NCBI GenBank assembly: GCA_023374025.1
Contig: SIJG01000104.1
Coordinates: forward strand, 19,485-83,484
DNA length: 64,000 nucleotides
Origin: Heterodera schachtii
Taxonomy: Eukaryota > Nematoda > Chromadorea > Rhabditida > Heteroderidae
Reading direction: 5' to 3'
Below the pieces are notes generated by a model, which did not search any database, was not told where the DNA came from, and saw only the letters and a list, made by a program, of their open reading frames with translations. Positions 48,191 through 61,199 of the stretch are shown piece after piece (positions within the stretch are counted from its first letter, which is position 1; every line of letters starts with the position of its first letter). The translations under genes and the position numbers were made by a program.

Positions 48191-48233
48191 TTACAGCACC
48201 CAACGGAATCGGGAGCAGAAAAACTACAAACCG
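48191..48233 (+). other. Candidate small exon (weak)
   Basis: A GC-richer island after TTATTTCAAG and before GTGAAAGG. 43 bp, open in two frames. A similar 43-bp island follows at 48,991-49,033 (after CCACTTTCAG). Whether they belong to one gene is unknown. Confidence 0.25.
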
Positions 48234-49582
48234 GTGAAAGGAATCATGATTGTTAATTTAATTGTCCTTTCCAGAAAATAAAAGCATTCTTCTTTTATCT
48301 TTTTAATATTTTAACATTTTTTTAAAATAAAGTTTAAAAACAAATCGCAATTATTAAAAATTAAGTATTTTATTAAATAGTTTCTTTATTTATTTTATTA
48401 GATCTCATTTAAAATAAGGCTTTTTTTTGTTTTATTTAAATTATGAATTGTTTTTATTTGTTGATTACTTTTGGAATATTTTTCTATCCTAATGAAATAG
48501 TTGATTTATATTGCCTTAATTTCTATTTTAATATTTTGACCATGGCTAAGATTACTGTGTTACTATTTCTCCAAATTTTATCTTAAATTTTTTACATTTA
48601 TATATTTTTTAACTTATTTTGTTTTCAAGTTTTATAATAAATTTATATAAAAAAACCTTTAATAATTCAAATGACATTGAATTTTTATTTCTTCTTAGTT
48701 ATGTAATATAAACTTTTTTATGAACTTTAATTATTGAGTAATTATAATTTTTATTTATTAATACTTATATTCTAAAACATTTTCAACATGGTGGCATAAG
48801 AAACACATAATTAAATTTTTAATGCAGATTTTATGAAATAAAGAGATTTTACGAATTTTGTATTTAATTATTTTGCATGCTTTATATTTAAATTTGTTTA
48901 ATTATTTGTTTCATCAAGTAAGTAATTATATAATTTTTTAATATTAATTGGTGTGTGAAACATATTGTTATATATTTATTCCACTTTCAGCGTTACCCAG
49001 CCAGGCGTCTTCTTTAATTGCACCCATATTGCGGTCGCTTCTTTAACATACCAATTTAAATTAAATATTTGATTAGATTAACTTTATGTTTATTTAATTC
49101 AATATAAATTTTTTATCAATTTACCAATTTAAACATTATCTAGTTGTATTTTTATAACTTATTCGTTTACTATTTTGTTATTTTTAAATTTATATCAACA
49201 GTTTCTGGTATTCTCCTTGATATTGATAACAATTACATATAAATATACATCAATTTTATGAATGTTTTCTTTTCGATAATAAATTTATTTTACTTTGTGC
49301 TTCATTTAAATGAAACAAAAATTTTTTATCGAGAATAATGAAGAATAATATCAAATTATTGTCTTAATATCTGGCACACACAATTTTGCGTAATTATACA
49401 TCATTTATAGATTATTTAAAATATCCTTTTTTTTGCACTCAATGAATAGTTGTTAAATGTTTAATGAATTGTTCAATTATTTTTGCTTTATATATTTATT
49501 GTAATTTAACCCTTAACTATAATTTATCAATTGGTTAAGTAGTTCAATTAAACAAATCAATAAAAATTCAAAATTTTCTTAG

Positions 49583-49610
49583 GCAACAATCAACCTCGAT
49601 GCGTGGTTCT
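49583..49610 (+). other. Candidate 28-bp microexon
   Basis: Bounded by a good acceptor (AATTTTCTTAG) and a consensus donor (GTAAAGAG). The 28 bp between them are GC-richer than the surroundings. Support comes only from borders and composition. Confidence 0.3.
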
Positions 49611-52229
49611 GTAAAGAGAAAATAAACATTTTTATTTAAAAAAATAAAATCAATATTTTTTAGCGTTTGTATATTTTTATTTCCGAATATATTATGTTTA
49701 GATCAAAATAACTTGAATTGAAATTATGTTAATGAATGAAACATATTTTTTTATTTTAAATATTTGATTTTTTTAATTATCAAATTTAGAAAAAAGTTTT
49801 GTTTTCTAATGGTAAAATGTTATAATATGTTAATTATTGGTCTACTTTATATAAATTAAGCTATCTCATTTTATAAATAAAAAAAAGTAAAAGCAAAGCA
49901 ATTAAAACGCTGCTTTACTCGGAATTTGTTAAAAATATTTACAACAAAGAAAAATACTCTAATGAACATAAAAAATAATGAATTTTTCTTTTAATTTTAT
50001 ACCAAAACGCAAAAATTTCCCATTATATTAAATTTAAAAAATTATGCATTTATTTATAAATTTTAAAATAATCTTTTAATTCATTAAAAAAATTTTGTTT
50101 TAACTGAATTGATGAATTTGTAATTTTACTCTCTAACCCCTTGGTTTTTTTAAATCAAATCTTTTGTTTATTTTTCAAGCGATTAAATTCAGTTTGTGAA
50201 TTTAAATTAAAAATCATTGAGTTTTTTACAATCACAGATCACGGATGACGGAACACGGGTTTTTGAGGTGCCGTGATCACGGATTTCCGTGATTGGAAAT
50301 TCAATAAAAATAATACAAAATAATAATAATTTTTAAGTAAAGGTATACTTATATCAACAAAAATAAATGTATTTATGATTGACTACTGACACATCCAATT
50401 GTAAAAAACATTAAAATATAATTTATCAAATTTTGCCATCTAAAGTAAATAATTTAAAATTTGAATAATTAGACTTTGCATATTTTTGGATTGAGAGAAA
50501 GTGAATAAACGAATATTATAACAAATTATTTATTTTTAACTTTTTTTTTCCTAAAAATTAATATCTATGCGTAACTAACTATTCTGAGAAAAAAATGAAA
50601 TGCCATAACATTTAATGCAATAAAGCTTTAAAAAAAGAAAAACAAGGAGCATTTTATGAGTTTATTTAGGATTCTATATTCAAAAAAAAAGTTATTGCAG
50701 AAATTCTGGAAAAATTCTAATTTTCAGAAAAAATTAAGAACTCGGTTCTGAAAAATCATTCTAAAAGTAAAATAATACAAAATCCGCGCTTTTTTGCTCT
50801 ATAATAGGAATTTTATATTACATTTTTATCTTTTTTGAAAAATGTTATAAAAAAGTAATTTTGGAATTCGGGACGAAAGGGGGGAGCACAGGTTTTTTAA
50901 GCTGAAATTTTTTCACTAAAAATCTTCCAAAAATATGTATTTAGGGGTAATTTAGGACGCTGACCACAAATCTGTATTCAGGTTTTACTTTTGTTCAACG
51001 TTTGTTAAGCCTTTTTTTATTAAAAAATTTTCCGGTTTTAAGGTTTCGCTTATATTGCATTCTTTAGTTTATTTCTAGTTAAAGTTGTCATTTGATTTAT
51101 AAGAAAAAAAAATCATTTATGTGTTAAATTTTTAGAATTTTCATCATTGTCATAAACACTGTTTCTTTTGATTTATTATTTATTAAAAATAGTCTAACTA
51201 CACTAAATTTTGTTTGTTTTTGATATGTTAATAATTTTGAATATTTTTCTCGACAATGTAGCGTGATTCTCCAGCGCGATTTCAAGAATATTTATTGTGC
51301 TAAGTTTTATATTATTTATTTATTTGCTTCTTTGATCGTTGTTATTTTATGAAGTAAAAAATGAATAATTATTTTTTAAATAATTTGAATAAAATAAATA
51401 TTGTTTTTTATTTTTTAAAAATGTTTATTAAATATCAAATTAATTTTTCAATATTCAAATATTGGTTATAAATGAAATTTTACCTTTAATTTGTTAAATT
51501 AATTTAAAAATTATTTATGGAAAGAAAAAATAAATTTTATGGTTCCATAAATAGATTAAAAATGGAAGAGAACTAATCACGCGATTTTTAATTTTAAGAT
51601 ATTATCATTTTTCATAACATGGCTGGCAAAATCGGCGAACTGTTGATTTTCATGAAAACTTTTTTAAAACAATTATTATTATTTAAGCAATTAATATTAA
51701 AATTTTAAAGAATTTTTGTCTAAAATTATGCATCATGGTAGTGATATATTTCAAAAATATCGTTATCATTAGAATTAATTGCTTTTTCTGATTTTCTTAT
51801 TCATTAGATAAAAAAAATGCTCTTAGTTTTAGTCTTTTAAGTATACATTTTGCTTAAATCATTGAACATGCTTATAAATTTATTAAACAAAGGTTTTTTA
51901 TGTTTTATTCAGTCGTCTATAATATTTATTCTCAAATGTTTTATGTTATTTAATTGAAAAATTCCAATTAGAGAGGTATTAAGTTATATAACATTTTTTT
52001 TAGATAAAGTGTATTATTTGATTGTAATTCATTAAATTTATTTATGTGAAAGAAAAATAAAATTCCAGCTAAGGCTTTTGATGGTCAATTTGAGGATAGA
52101 ATTGTTTATAATTTATTAATAAATTGCTAAAACTAAATAATTATTAAAAAAGGTATTCAAATAGTTAATTTAACATTAATTTCTTTGCCATACAACCAAA
52201 AAATTGTAATAAAAAATCACCATTGAAGC

Positions 52230-52432
52230 ACAAGCGTACGGCAGAAGATGAACACACAAAAATGGAAATGGTCAGAAAGTTTTACTCAGATGATGAGAAA
52301 TTGGAATTTGTAAAAATGTATAACAAAATGAAAAAGATAAACCCAATGATGAGCGAATCAAAAATGCTGCCAAATTGGAAATTAACCGAAGCAATTTAAG
52401 AAGCTTGAAGAAAAAATTCGAACAAATTTAGT
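52230..52432 (+). pseudogene. Broken helix-turn-helix gene fragment
   Basis: Two overlapping plus-strand frames together give one helix-turn-helix-like module. The first reads FYSDDEKLEFVKMYNKMKK and runs to a stop at about 52,399. The second, shifted by one base near 52,360-52,370, carries AAKLEINRSNLRSLKKKFEQ and stops at about 52,431. The spacing and character (E-K-L/M-E-L/F-V ... M-K-K-x-N-P ... A-x-K-L) match the module in the gene at 58.1-58.8 kb, so the two loci are probably paralogues. The one-base disruption marks this copy as decayed unless it is a sequencing error. Confidence 0.5.
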
Positions 52433-52439
52433 CGCTAGC

Positions 52440-55418
52440 GCTTCAATTGTTCAAATTTTTATTTCTGTATCGTCGTACTGCAGTCGGAATTCTTTTTTGG
52501 TTTTCTTACCTATTTCCTTTTTACAGATGAAATTGTTGACAAACCACTAAATATTAAAACTTCAAGAAAAAGAAATAATTTGAATACTATAAACTTATCC
52601 AAAAATAATTGACTGTCACATTACTCAAATTAATTAATTGTTCATTAAATTAATAGTTTATAATTATCAAATGAGTAAACATTACAAATATATAACATGT
52701 TTAAAAATGTTTGTAAATTCATTTTATATTAAAAATTATATTTTTAAAATTACTTTGTTAGAATCTGTGATTATTTTAAAAATGTCATTCATAAAATTAT
52801 TTGGATATAATAGTAAATTTTATTTATAAATTAAAACAAATTATAGCAAAAAGTTTAAATAATCCATTATGCCGGAATTTTGCTCAAACCACTGAAATGC
52901 CTTTGAAACTAAAAAAGTATCAAAAATAACGTTAATTATTAAATAGCCAGCTGCGACTAAAAATAATGAAAATATATAAAAGATCCATATTTTGACCAAA
53001 CTCGTATTAAAATGCATTCGTTATTTTTTAATAATTAAAATCAAATATTAAATAATCATAAATTAAAACAGTATGAAAAAACGTATATTCAAATGCTATT
53101 AATATTTAAAAAAAGGCGCCATTAAAAAGTTATATTTTTTGATATTTTAGTTGTTTTTGTCTATATTTCAGCTCTTGTGGCTAGGGTAATGAAGAAAAAT
53201 GTAACTTATTTATCTAAATAAATATTAAAATTTAAATGAAGGATTTGTATGCATAAAAATACATAAATACCGATAAATTGCTTTGTCTTTGGCCACTCTA
53301 ATGAACATTTCTTAATTTTAATTAATCGCTTTAGGCAAAAATAAATAAAATTGATAATTATTGTTTCATATTTAAAAGTAAAACAAGTTAAAAATAATTT
53401 GCTTAAAATTTATTTTCAAACTTTGATAAAAATTATTATTTTATTATTCAATTATATAATATTAAGAATTCATTCCTTGTTGAACTATTATTATTTGACA
53501 CCTATAAATTAATTTCTCACGAATTTGTGAATTTTCACGAGTTTTACATATGAGAGGCGTTGCAAACAAATATTATATATTTTTGTTTAGGTCTATTTTA
53601 TAAATTTCACATATAAATGGTTTACTAGCTACATAAAATTATAATGTATCATAAATAGCATCAGTGGCAAAGGCGGCTGATTGACAAAAATTTCTTAAAA
53701 CAATTTAAAAACATAATTACATTTTTGAATATTTCGATTAAATAAAAATGGTATTATAATTAAATCCTAAATTATATGGTTATTTTTTTACAATTTGTTC
53801 GATAATAAATAATATCTTGTATATTAGGTTATTAACTGATCTCAATATACTTATTTAGGTTTTTCATGTTATCTATATGCCAAATAAATAACAGTATGGC
53901 TTAATAGAAATATTTATCTTTAATATGAAATTTTATTTTTAATAGTTTTTTATACATATTTTATTCGCTGAAATTAAGTAAGCGATTTGTGCCAAACTTC
54001 GAACAACTGCAGCAAGAGGTTGCCCAATTGCACGGTTCAGATCGATTTCGTGTGTGTCTTGCTATGAATTTAGTGATATGCAAATTTTTTATTATTTAAT
54101 TCACTCTTCTATAATATACCAAATTATATTGTATCCTTTTAAATTATAAAAAATAAGTTTCGCTCCGTTTGCGTATTTTTTTTTATTCTTGATATTATAA
54201 TCCACTGTTTTATACAATAATTTTATTTTATCTAAAAAAATAACAAAATATTTGGCATTATTTTAATAAATTAATTAATCATTTTTTATTTTTTTAAATA
54301 TTATTAATTATAATATATTGCTGTATTGATTTGTGAGATAGTCTAGAGTATAATCATAGTCTATACATCACTTAATGTTTTAAAATATTAATAAAATTTT
54401 CGCAATTCCCTGTGAATTGCAGTGTTTTTACATTTTTCTCAATTATATTTTAGATTTATTTATTTTTATTATTAATTGATAAATTTTTTGATCTATAAAC
54501 ATGCTGAAATTTTTTTTAGATTACTTGTTAAGGTATTTTTTTTAATAGTTATAAATATTCGTTATATACTTTTTAATTTACGGCTCAATATTTTGTTTTT
54601 TTTAAACAAAATGTTTATTTTTCTTGTCGATAGACGAAGAGAATTTAATTATTTATATCAATTCTATTCACAAAAAAAAATCAATTTTGTCATTTTGCTT
54701 TGATAGTATATATTTGCGTTTTTGTATTTCTTTAATTTTTTTGAAATTTAACTTCGTCAAAGGTTCTGCTTTTTGATAATTTTCAATAAATTATTTAAAT
54801 ACAAATCTATAGAAATTTTAACATTTCTAGTTCTACTTTCGAAAGATAAATATTTTTAATAAATAAACACTGCAAATTTTTATTATGCATCACAAATAAA
54901 AAGTAGCTCTTCTAAATATTTTGTATTTAACTTTTTTTTTTTTAACTGATCAGTACGGTTCGACAACGCAGACTGATCCGGAGCACCATAATTTGACGGC
55001 GTATAGCTAATATTCCTGGCACTTCATTCTTAATTAGACAATTACTTTTTATAACAAATATCCAATAAACAGTATTATTTAATCTTTATTTGTATTATAT
55101 AATTTTTATTATAATTTAACAATTCAATAATAATACAACAAAATTATTTTAATCATTGTTAGTTACCGATTTTTTATATATATTATTGTTTTTTAATTTT
55201 ATTAATAAATTCTTAAATATAAATGGTTTGTTTTGGGAAAATTGTTTATTGAAATTATATTTACTTTTTATCATAATAATGATTTTCTTAAATGAATATT
55301 TAAGAATAAAGATTTAATTGCTGTATTTAAGGTAATTTTTGTCGATAAAGCCTATCAATAATTATTATTTTTACAATCATTTATTCAAATATGATGAGCT
55401 TGGGTATTCTTCTTTTAA
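52440..55418. other. 3-kb AT-rich stretch without a recognised gene
   Basis: Background DNA. A GC-richer patch at 53,975-54,060 is open on the plus strand with a Gln/Glu-rich product and could be an exon. Another lies at 54,954-55,010. Open frames at 52,638-52,829 and 54,476-54,703 are Ile/Phe/Lys-rich and look like chance. Confidence 0.45.
54954..55010 (+). other. Candidate terminal exon (weak)
   Basis: After an acceptor-like TTAACTGATCAG, a 57-bp GC-richer stretch reads open and ends in TAA. The product would be short and hydrophilic (Thr, Asp, His). No upstream exon was identified with confidence. Confidence 0.25.
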
Positions 55419-55865
55419 CATTGGCAACACCATTATAAATTTAATATAAATTTCAGAGAAATTTTTATTTGCATTAAAAAAATCGAAGAATATACAACTA
55501 ATAGTAAGAATTTTAGACTATTGCGTTCAAAATCAAAGTTTGTCGTGGAAAACATTGAGAAATGCCCAAACCCAACCAAAGAATTAGAAAATTGTATAAA
55601 AACACCAATTGATGAAGCCATTACTGACGCTAAAAAGAAATTGGGTGGAGCAGACAAAGCTGGAGTTATAATTTCATCAGAAATGTTGGAGCAAGGTGAC
55701 ATCATTGTACCAATAAGACCAATTAATTCAAATATTTCAGAAGCAGTCTTTAACCAATTTATTAAAGTGGAACAAAGTTTATCAACAAAAAATATTAATC
55801 TTTATGGATCACCTTTTACAATTACTGTAACTATTCTTAACATTAATGATTTGAGAAATAAATAA
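55419..55865 (+). CDS. Remnant resembling the N-terminal domain of Maverick-type PolB
   Basis: Open from a stop at 55,416 to TAA at 55,863-55,865, 148 codons, without an ATG. The first clear start-like codon is TTG at 55,521, so it is an exon or a fragment. The region with FRLLRSKSKF, then DKAGVIISSE, DIIVPIRPI, FIKVEQSL and ITVTILN follows the order I associate with the N-terminal domain of polymerase-type proteins in Polintons and adintoviruses (a Phe/Arg-rich start, D-x-x-G-hydrophobic, P-I-x-x-P-x-R, then hydrophobic-x-x-V-x-Q-S). The base composition is that of the host, not of the GC-rich element at 32-42 kb, which suggests old age. An unrelated host gene remains possible. Confidence 0.4.
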   Translation, partial: HWQHHYKFNINFREIFICIKKIEEYTTNSKNFRLLRSKSKFVVENIEKCPNPTKELENCIKTPIDEAITDAKKKLGGADKAGVIISSEMLEQGDIIVPIRPINSNISEAVFNQFIKVEQSLSTKNINLYGSPFTITVTILNINDLRNK

Positions 55866-58133
55866 ATAAATATATTTTCATTATTTGAGTTAAATTTGAG
55901 GTTTAAGATCAAAAAAGTTTTATTTGCCTTTTTTCATTGAATAAGAATTATTTATCAAAATATTTACCAAAAAAAAAACTCTCAATTTTACTTCAACACA
56001 TTCTTTCTCAAAAATATAGTAACTAATTATTGATTTGAAGGTATTTATTATCATTTATTGTAAATAAAATTTATTATTAAATAAAAAGTATATGAGTTAT
56101 ATTGCATTCTTTTTTTAGCATTTAAAACGTTTTATATATTTTTTCCAATTAATTTCTCATTTTAAGATGATGATGATTCATCCATAATTGAAAAAAAAAA
56201 AGTTTTTTTTTGCTTAGAAATATGTAAATAAATATCCTAGGCACAGATTACAGGTCTACACAAAAAAGATGAATGGAGTTCGAAAAAAAACTATAAAATT
56301 TTTTATTATTTTTATTAATAATTTTCTGTAAATTCATATTTCAGTCACACATTTTTATTTTAAAAAATGGTTCACATATTTATTGCTAAAATGGTTCACA
56401 TTTTAATTTAAAAAATGGTCTTAACTTTTTTATTTAAAATTACAATAATGGTACACTCTTTTATTTTTAAAAATGGTCAACACTTCTATTGCAAAAATGG
56501 TTCACACTTTTATTTTAAAAAAATGGTTCACATATTTATTGCTAAAATGGTTCACATTTTAATTTAAAAAATGGTCTTAACTTTTTTATTTAAAATTACA
56601 AAAATGGTACACTCTTTTATTTTTAAAAATGGTCAACACTTTTGGATAGTAAAAAAAAAATGAAGTTTAATTCAAAAAAATTATTCGCAGCCACGGGGGC
56701 TCGAACTTTAGGGGCCAAAATCTGCATGGGTAACTACTTATGTTCCTAAATGAAACGTGATTTAAAAAGGATCATTGGCGACATTAATTGCCACGCATAA
56801 AAAATTGTTTAATTTGAAAATTAAAATAATAAACTACAAATAAAAAACCAAAAAATTTTCTTTAGTATACAATAAAATAATATTGATATTCTTTAAAGTA
56901 AACAGTAGAAAACTTAAACAATATAAATCATTAAAATTTTTTATTTAAAATATTATGAATTTTTAACAGTTCCTCTTTGCTAGAAATAATTTATTTTATT
57001 TATTAAGATAAATTTTATTTGAAATAAAAGTGATTTATACTAAATAATTTTTTTAATAAATAATTTTTTTAATTATTTCATTGTTCTTTTATTTCTGTAT
57101 CATTTAAATTCAAAATAATAAATATGATTTAGAGATGTTTTTAATATTAAACCAAATAATTGCAATTCATTTACATTGTTTTTTGATTAAAAATTTTATC
57201 GTTCTTGGGTGTCATTTATTTTCAAACTGTTTTTTAAATATGAGTGATATAATTTTAAAAAATAAATTTGATATTTTATTTTCTTTTACTAAAGTATAGT
57301 ATTAATCAGCATAGTAACAACTTGGTGTAGTCTCGTGGTGCCTTTAAAGACCGCGTATTGAGCATGCCCTATGTTTGACACCCCAGCAGAGTTCAAGAAG
57401 ATCATTTGTTAAACTTGTTAACTTGAGTATTTATTTTGACAAATATATTATATTATTCTTTATTTTATTCTTTTTGAATTAAATCTTTTGATATCAAATC
57501 TAAAAAGTAATTTTAAAATCACTTTTTCTGTTTGCAGAACGCATCTTTCATCAAGGCGTATATTTTTATGCAAAATTTTAAATATCAATTTTACATTTGG
57601 AACCGTAGTGTCGAAAAAAGTATGTGACCTACATTTTACACGGAATGGTGTGAAATTATATAAAAATATTTTTTATTTATGTTGTATTTTATCATGTATC
57701 AGTTTTTTAAGTGGAATTTTATAATAATATAATCATCTTCCATATCCTTTTTTAACGTATATTTTGAAATTATTAAAAAGATTTTTCATAACAAACATAA
57801 TTAATATTCATCTTATCCAATGCATACGCAGATATATTTAATTTTTAAAAAATGTGAATTTTTAAATTATTATACTAAACTTTTCGAAAAGCAACAAAAT
57901 TAAAAGATTGGAATTTTTGCTAGCATTAAATTTATTCATTAATATCAAATTTTGAACTAAATTTTTTGGATTGACAAATAAATTTAAATGAATCATTTCA
58001 AAGAAGGTGAATTTTTCTATTTTTATTTGCCTTTTGAATTTATCCCTTCAAATTAGGTTTTTATTGGCCGTATCCCGTCTTCAAAGCAATTCCACTTTTT
58101 CATTAAATACAGATTTGTATCTGTTTAATGAAT
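55866..58133. other. 2.3-kb AT-rich stretch, with one repeat array
   Basis: Contains the array at 56,345-56,645 and two GC-richer islands (56,685-56,725 and 57,320-57,400) that I could not assign. Short open frames at 57,488-57,724 and 58,007-58,258 are Ile/Phe-rich. The latter is antisense to the helix-turn-helix gene. Confidence 0.5.
56345..56645. repeat. Nested tandem array: about 30-bp units in a 156-bp higher-order repeat
   Basis: The word AAAATGGTTCACA/TGGTC recurs about every 25-30 bp. The whole pattern repeats with a period of 156 bp (ATGGTTCACATATTTATTGC at 56,367 and 56,523). Confidence 0.85.
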
Positions 58134-58837
58134 TTATGAAAGGCTCAACTTTTCGGCAATTTTCCGATCGGCAAGCTTGGGATTTTCTTTTTTCATTTGA
58201 TAATATTGTGTTACCAATTCCATTTTTTCAGCAATTGTGTAAGACCTTCTTTCTGTAATATATTTAAATGAAAGAAATTTTTGATAAAATTTAAATTTAA
58301 ATTAAATTGACTTTTTGCGGTTTTCTGATTGCTATTTAATTTCTTTGCCCAATTTTCAATTGTATTATAATTTACACCAAATATTTGTTTAATTTTTGCT
58401 TTAAATTCATTCCATTCCTTCGGTGAATGTTTTCCCATTTGCAAAAATTCATTTTTTATTTTAAAATATTTTTTAACATTTTCTCTTTTTTCCTCATTAT
58501 TTTTTTCATATTGCACAAATTTTCCATTTTTAAATTGTTTCTTCCATCTATAAATGCTGCTAAAATCAATGCCCAAATGTTTTGCTATTATTTTTTGGCA
58601 TTTTTCTTTTTTTCCCTTTAATTTTTCATTTATTTTTTCTTTTAATTTTTTATATATTTGATCTAAACGCTTTAATATTTGAAGTCTTTTATTTCTTTCC
58701 CTTTTGCTTAATTTTCTCTTTAATTTTATGAAATTTTTCAACAATTTCTTTTTTCTTTTTATCAATTTCATTTGAAAATCTATCACAATTTTGTCCATTA
58801 TTTGTTGGCATTGGCAAATGGCCCAATTCTTCACCAT
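58134..58837 (-). CDS. Lysine-rich protein with repeated helix-turn-helix modules
   Basis: Two exons, 58,312-58,837 and 58,134-58,252. They are joined by a 59-bp intron (GTCAATTT...ATATTACAG) that keeps the phase, giving about 214 residues. Three helix-turn-helix-like modules are visible: IIAKHLGIDFSSIYRWKKQF in the middle, FKAKIKQIFGVNYNTIENWA after it, and RRSYTIAEKMELVTQYYQMK with RKIAEKLS in the second exon. Such modules occur in homeodomain-like DNA-binding proteins and in transposase N-termini. No catalytic domain is present. The N-terminus is uncertain: a second minus-strand frame (58,689-58,892), one base out of phase, begins at an ATG and looks more protein-like, so there may be a single-base frameshift near 58,690-58,700. 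Function unknown. It may be a transposon-derived DNA-binding protein. Confidence 0.5.
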
Positions 58838-58892
58838 TTGTGGTCATTTCTATATTTTCCTCTTTTTTTATTTGCAAAAATAAAATGTTCAT

Positions 58893-61191
58893 GATTTTTT
58901 TTATGAAAAAAATAATGAATTTTTAAATATTTTCGCAATGAATTTTGTAATTATTCATTTTTAACGTGGTTAAATTATTCAATCAATATTTACCATACAT
59001 TAAGTCATTATATCACAATATCATGCATCAATTTATATAATTCACTTATAAATTAAATAAACATATTTGTACAAAATAAAAATTATAACTTTCCAATTTT
59101 TTTGTAAATGCAAAATAAATTAAAATATTGAATAAAATAAATTCAAAATAAAAAATAAATAAAAATATTCAAAATTATCTATTTTTTATATGTGAAATAG
59201 GTTATTGGCGGTGAACAATTCGTCAAAACCTGTAAAAATAATATGAAACATTTTTGTGTGGTCCCGTCGCCCACGCTTTATTCAAGTTTTCGGCGAATCT
59301 TTTGCTTTTTGTCACACGTCAAAACACCTTCTCGGCCCATTAGCTGATTACCCGTCATTAAAAATGTAAATTACTTAATCAGGCACGAGTAATTAGTCAA
59401 TGCAGAGATTGGATTGACAATCGAGAAAGGATTTGTAAAGAAGTTGCGATCTGTCAGAATTATGAGAGACAAAAAATAATAATAATAATTATTATTATTA
59501 TTATAATTATTAAATTATTTGAATAAAAGGTATTTTTTTAAAATATATCGGAGTAAAAATGTAGAATAATTCAAATATATCTAATGAATTAACGACTTTT
59601 TTAATCTTGCATTACTGAAAATTTAATGAAATTAATTTAAATTCTAATTAAATTTTATCTTATTTAATATTCTTTTAATAAATATTTTTTCTTAAATATA
59701 TTTATAGTTTTGAAATTTTATGGCATAATGTCATTAAGCAAGGTTCGTAAGTGTATTCCTTATTTCTTAAAAAAATTTGAAATGGCCATTTTTATGTAAA
59801 AAAGGCTACCAAAAACTACCAATTTTCAAAAAATTCTCTCGACGGCGCCTACCGGCACCGCCGGCCTGTAAGAATTTACTGATTTGAAAAAATATTGCAA
59901 AATGTTATTATTTTTGACCCTAAAATCTGGCGCTGTAATATTACATTAAATTAATTACACAAGAATCCTTCAGGAAGAAGTGGACACAACTTTAACACAC
60001 AGGCCATTTTTATGAAATTTAAAAATAAATTAAATTCATTAGTAAAATATCAATATTCAGTTAAGTAAATCGATAATTTTTCATAGTTTTTAATATAGAC
60101 AAAAAGCATTCATAAAATAATAATGATTGAATAGAAAATTCATTATATTATTTGCAAATATAACTTACAGAAAAGTAAAAAAAAAAGTTAAAACAAGGCT
60201 AATTAAAAACGGTAAAGAATGTGAAGAAAAAAGATGTAATGTACATTCTGCTGCGAAGGATTTAGTTAATAATCGAATGTAGAAAGATTCCATAAATAAT
60301 AATTACTATTAATATTATGAGCGAAATAATTAATAAATAAATAAAAATAAGGTTACTTTTTTGTATAAATTAAAGAAAGCTCAAAAAGCGAAAAATAAAG
60401 ATATTAAAAAACCGAAAAGATATTAGAACCTGCCGTGATGGTTCTATGATTTAGTCAAAAAAAACCATCAAATCAAAGAATTGTTGGAATTAATTTAAAT
60501 AAGAAATTCTTAACATCATTCAATATGCCTAAATGTGTTTTTATTACTTGCAAAATTCAAAAGTTTAGTTAAATTTCAGAAAAAGTTTTTGAGTTTCTCA
60601 GGTAATAAGTTTTTTATAAATTTTTTTTCTAATTTGCAGGTTAATACAAAACAATCATGACTATTGAAGAAAATATGTTTTTCTATATATTCATTTTTGC
60701 GAAGTAATGAACAATTTTCTTTCAAAATTTTTCTATTTAATGGTAAAATAATTTTTGATTTCAAATACATAACGATTAAAAGAATATAATTTTTCAATTA
60801 ATTTGATTGAAAAAATAAACATTAATAAAAAATTTAAATTAATTTTGTAAAATTTGTGCATTATTAAAACATAACTATATTGTATAATAATTATTAATCA
60901 TAATAACTCGCTACGTTGAGGAAGATAGATTTGTTTGATGAAGAATGATTAATTGTTTAATTTTAAACTATGTGCATTTAAATCAAAATTCCTTAAAAAT
61001 AAATGCATGCTGAATTTTTCAATTTTTTTAATTAAAAATAATAATATAACAAAAAAATAAAAATTTTAAAATTCTTTCAATAAACTTTCAAGTATGAAAT
61101 AAAATAAAAAATATAATATAATTTTTTTTTAATTTTACAATAATTTAAAAATGATTAAAAAATTTTTGTGTAATATAACCATAAATAATAC
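58893..61191. other. 2.3-kb AT-rich stretch without a recognised gene
   Basis: Background DNA. A GC-richer zone lies at 59,200-59,470, including a possible 31-bp exon and a Cys-containing open stretch. There is an AAT/ATT microsatellite at 59,478-59,512 and a small GC-rich patch at 59,840-59,870 (GGCGCCTACCGGCACCGCCG). Confidence 0.5.
59201..59231 (+). other. Candidate 31-bp exon (weak)
   Basis: Preceded by TGTGAAATAG and followed by GTAAAAATA. The 31 bp are GC-richer and open. Support is compositional and from the borders only. Confidence 0.25.
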
Positions 61192-61199
61192 AAAATTAT

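Larger units (their letters stand above)
42246..52229. other. 10-kb AT-rich stretch without a recognised gene
   Basis: Background DNA. Seen in it are a 50-bp-period tandem duplication near 44,770-44,875, a low-complexity GCGAAA/AGGCGA block at 45,160-45,240 that creates a Lys/Arg-rich open frame, a small fold-back repeat with CACGGAT words at 50,225-50,300, and candidate small exons at 48,191-48,233, 48,991-49,033 and 49,583-49,610. No recognisable protein. Confidence 0.5.

Noticed and set aside
56685..56725. Minus-strand GTTCGAGCCCCC resembling a tRNA T-arm
   Set aside because: No box A partner upstream and no acceptor stem; at most a tRNA trace.
57320..57400. tRNA or SINE-like island with a GTTTGACACCC box
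   Set aside because: Only a weak box B match, no box A at proper spacing and no cloverleaf; left unassigned.
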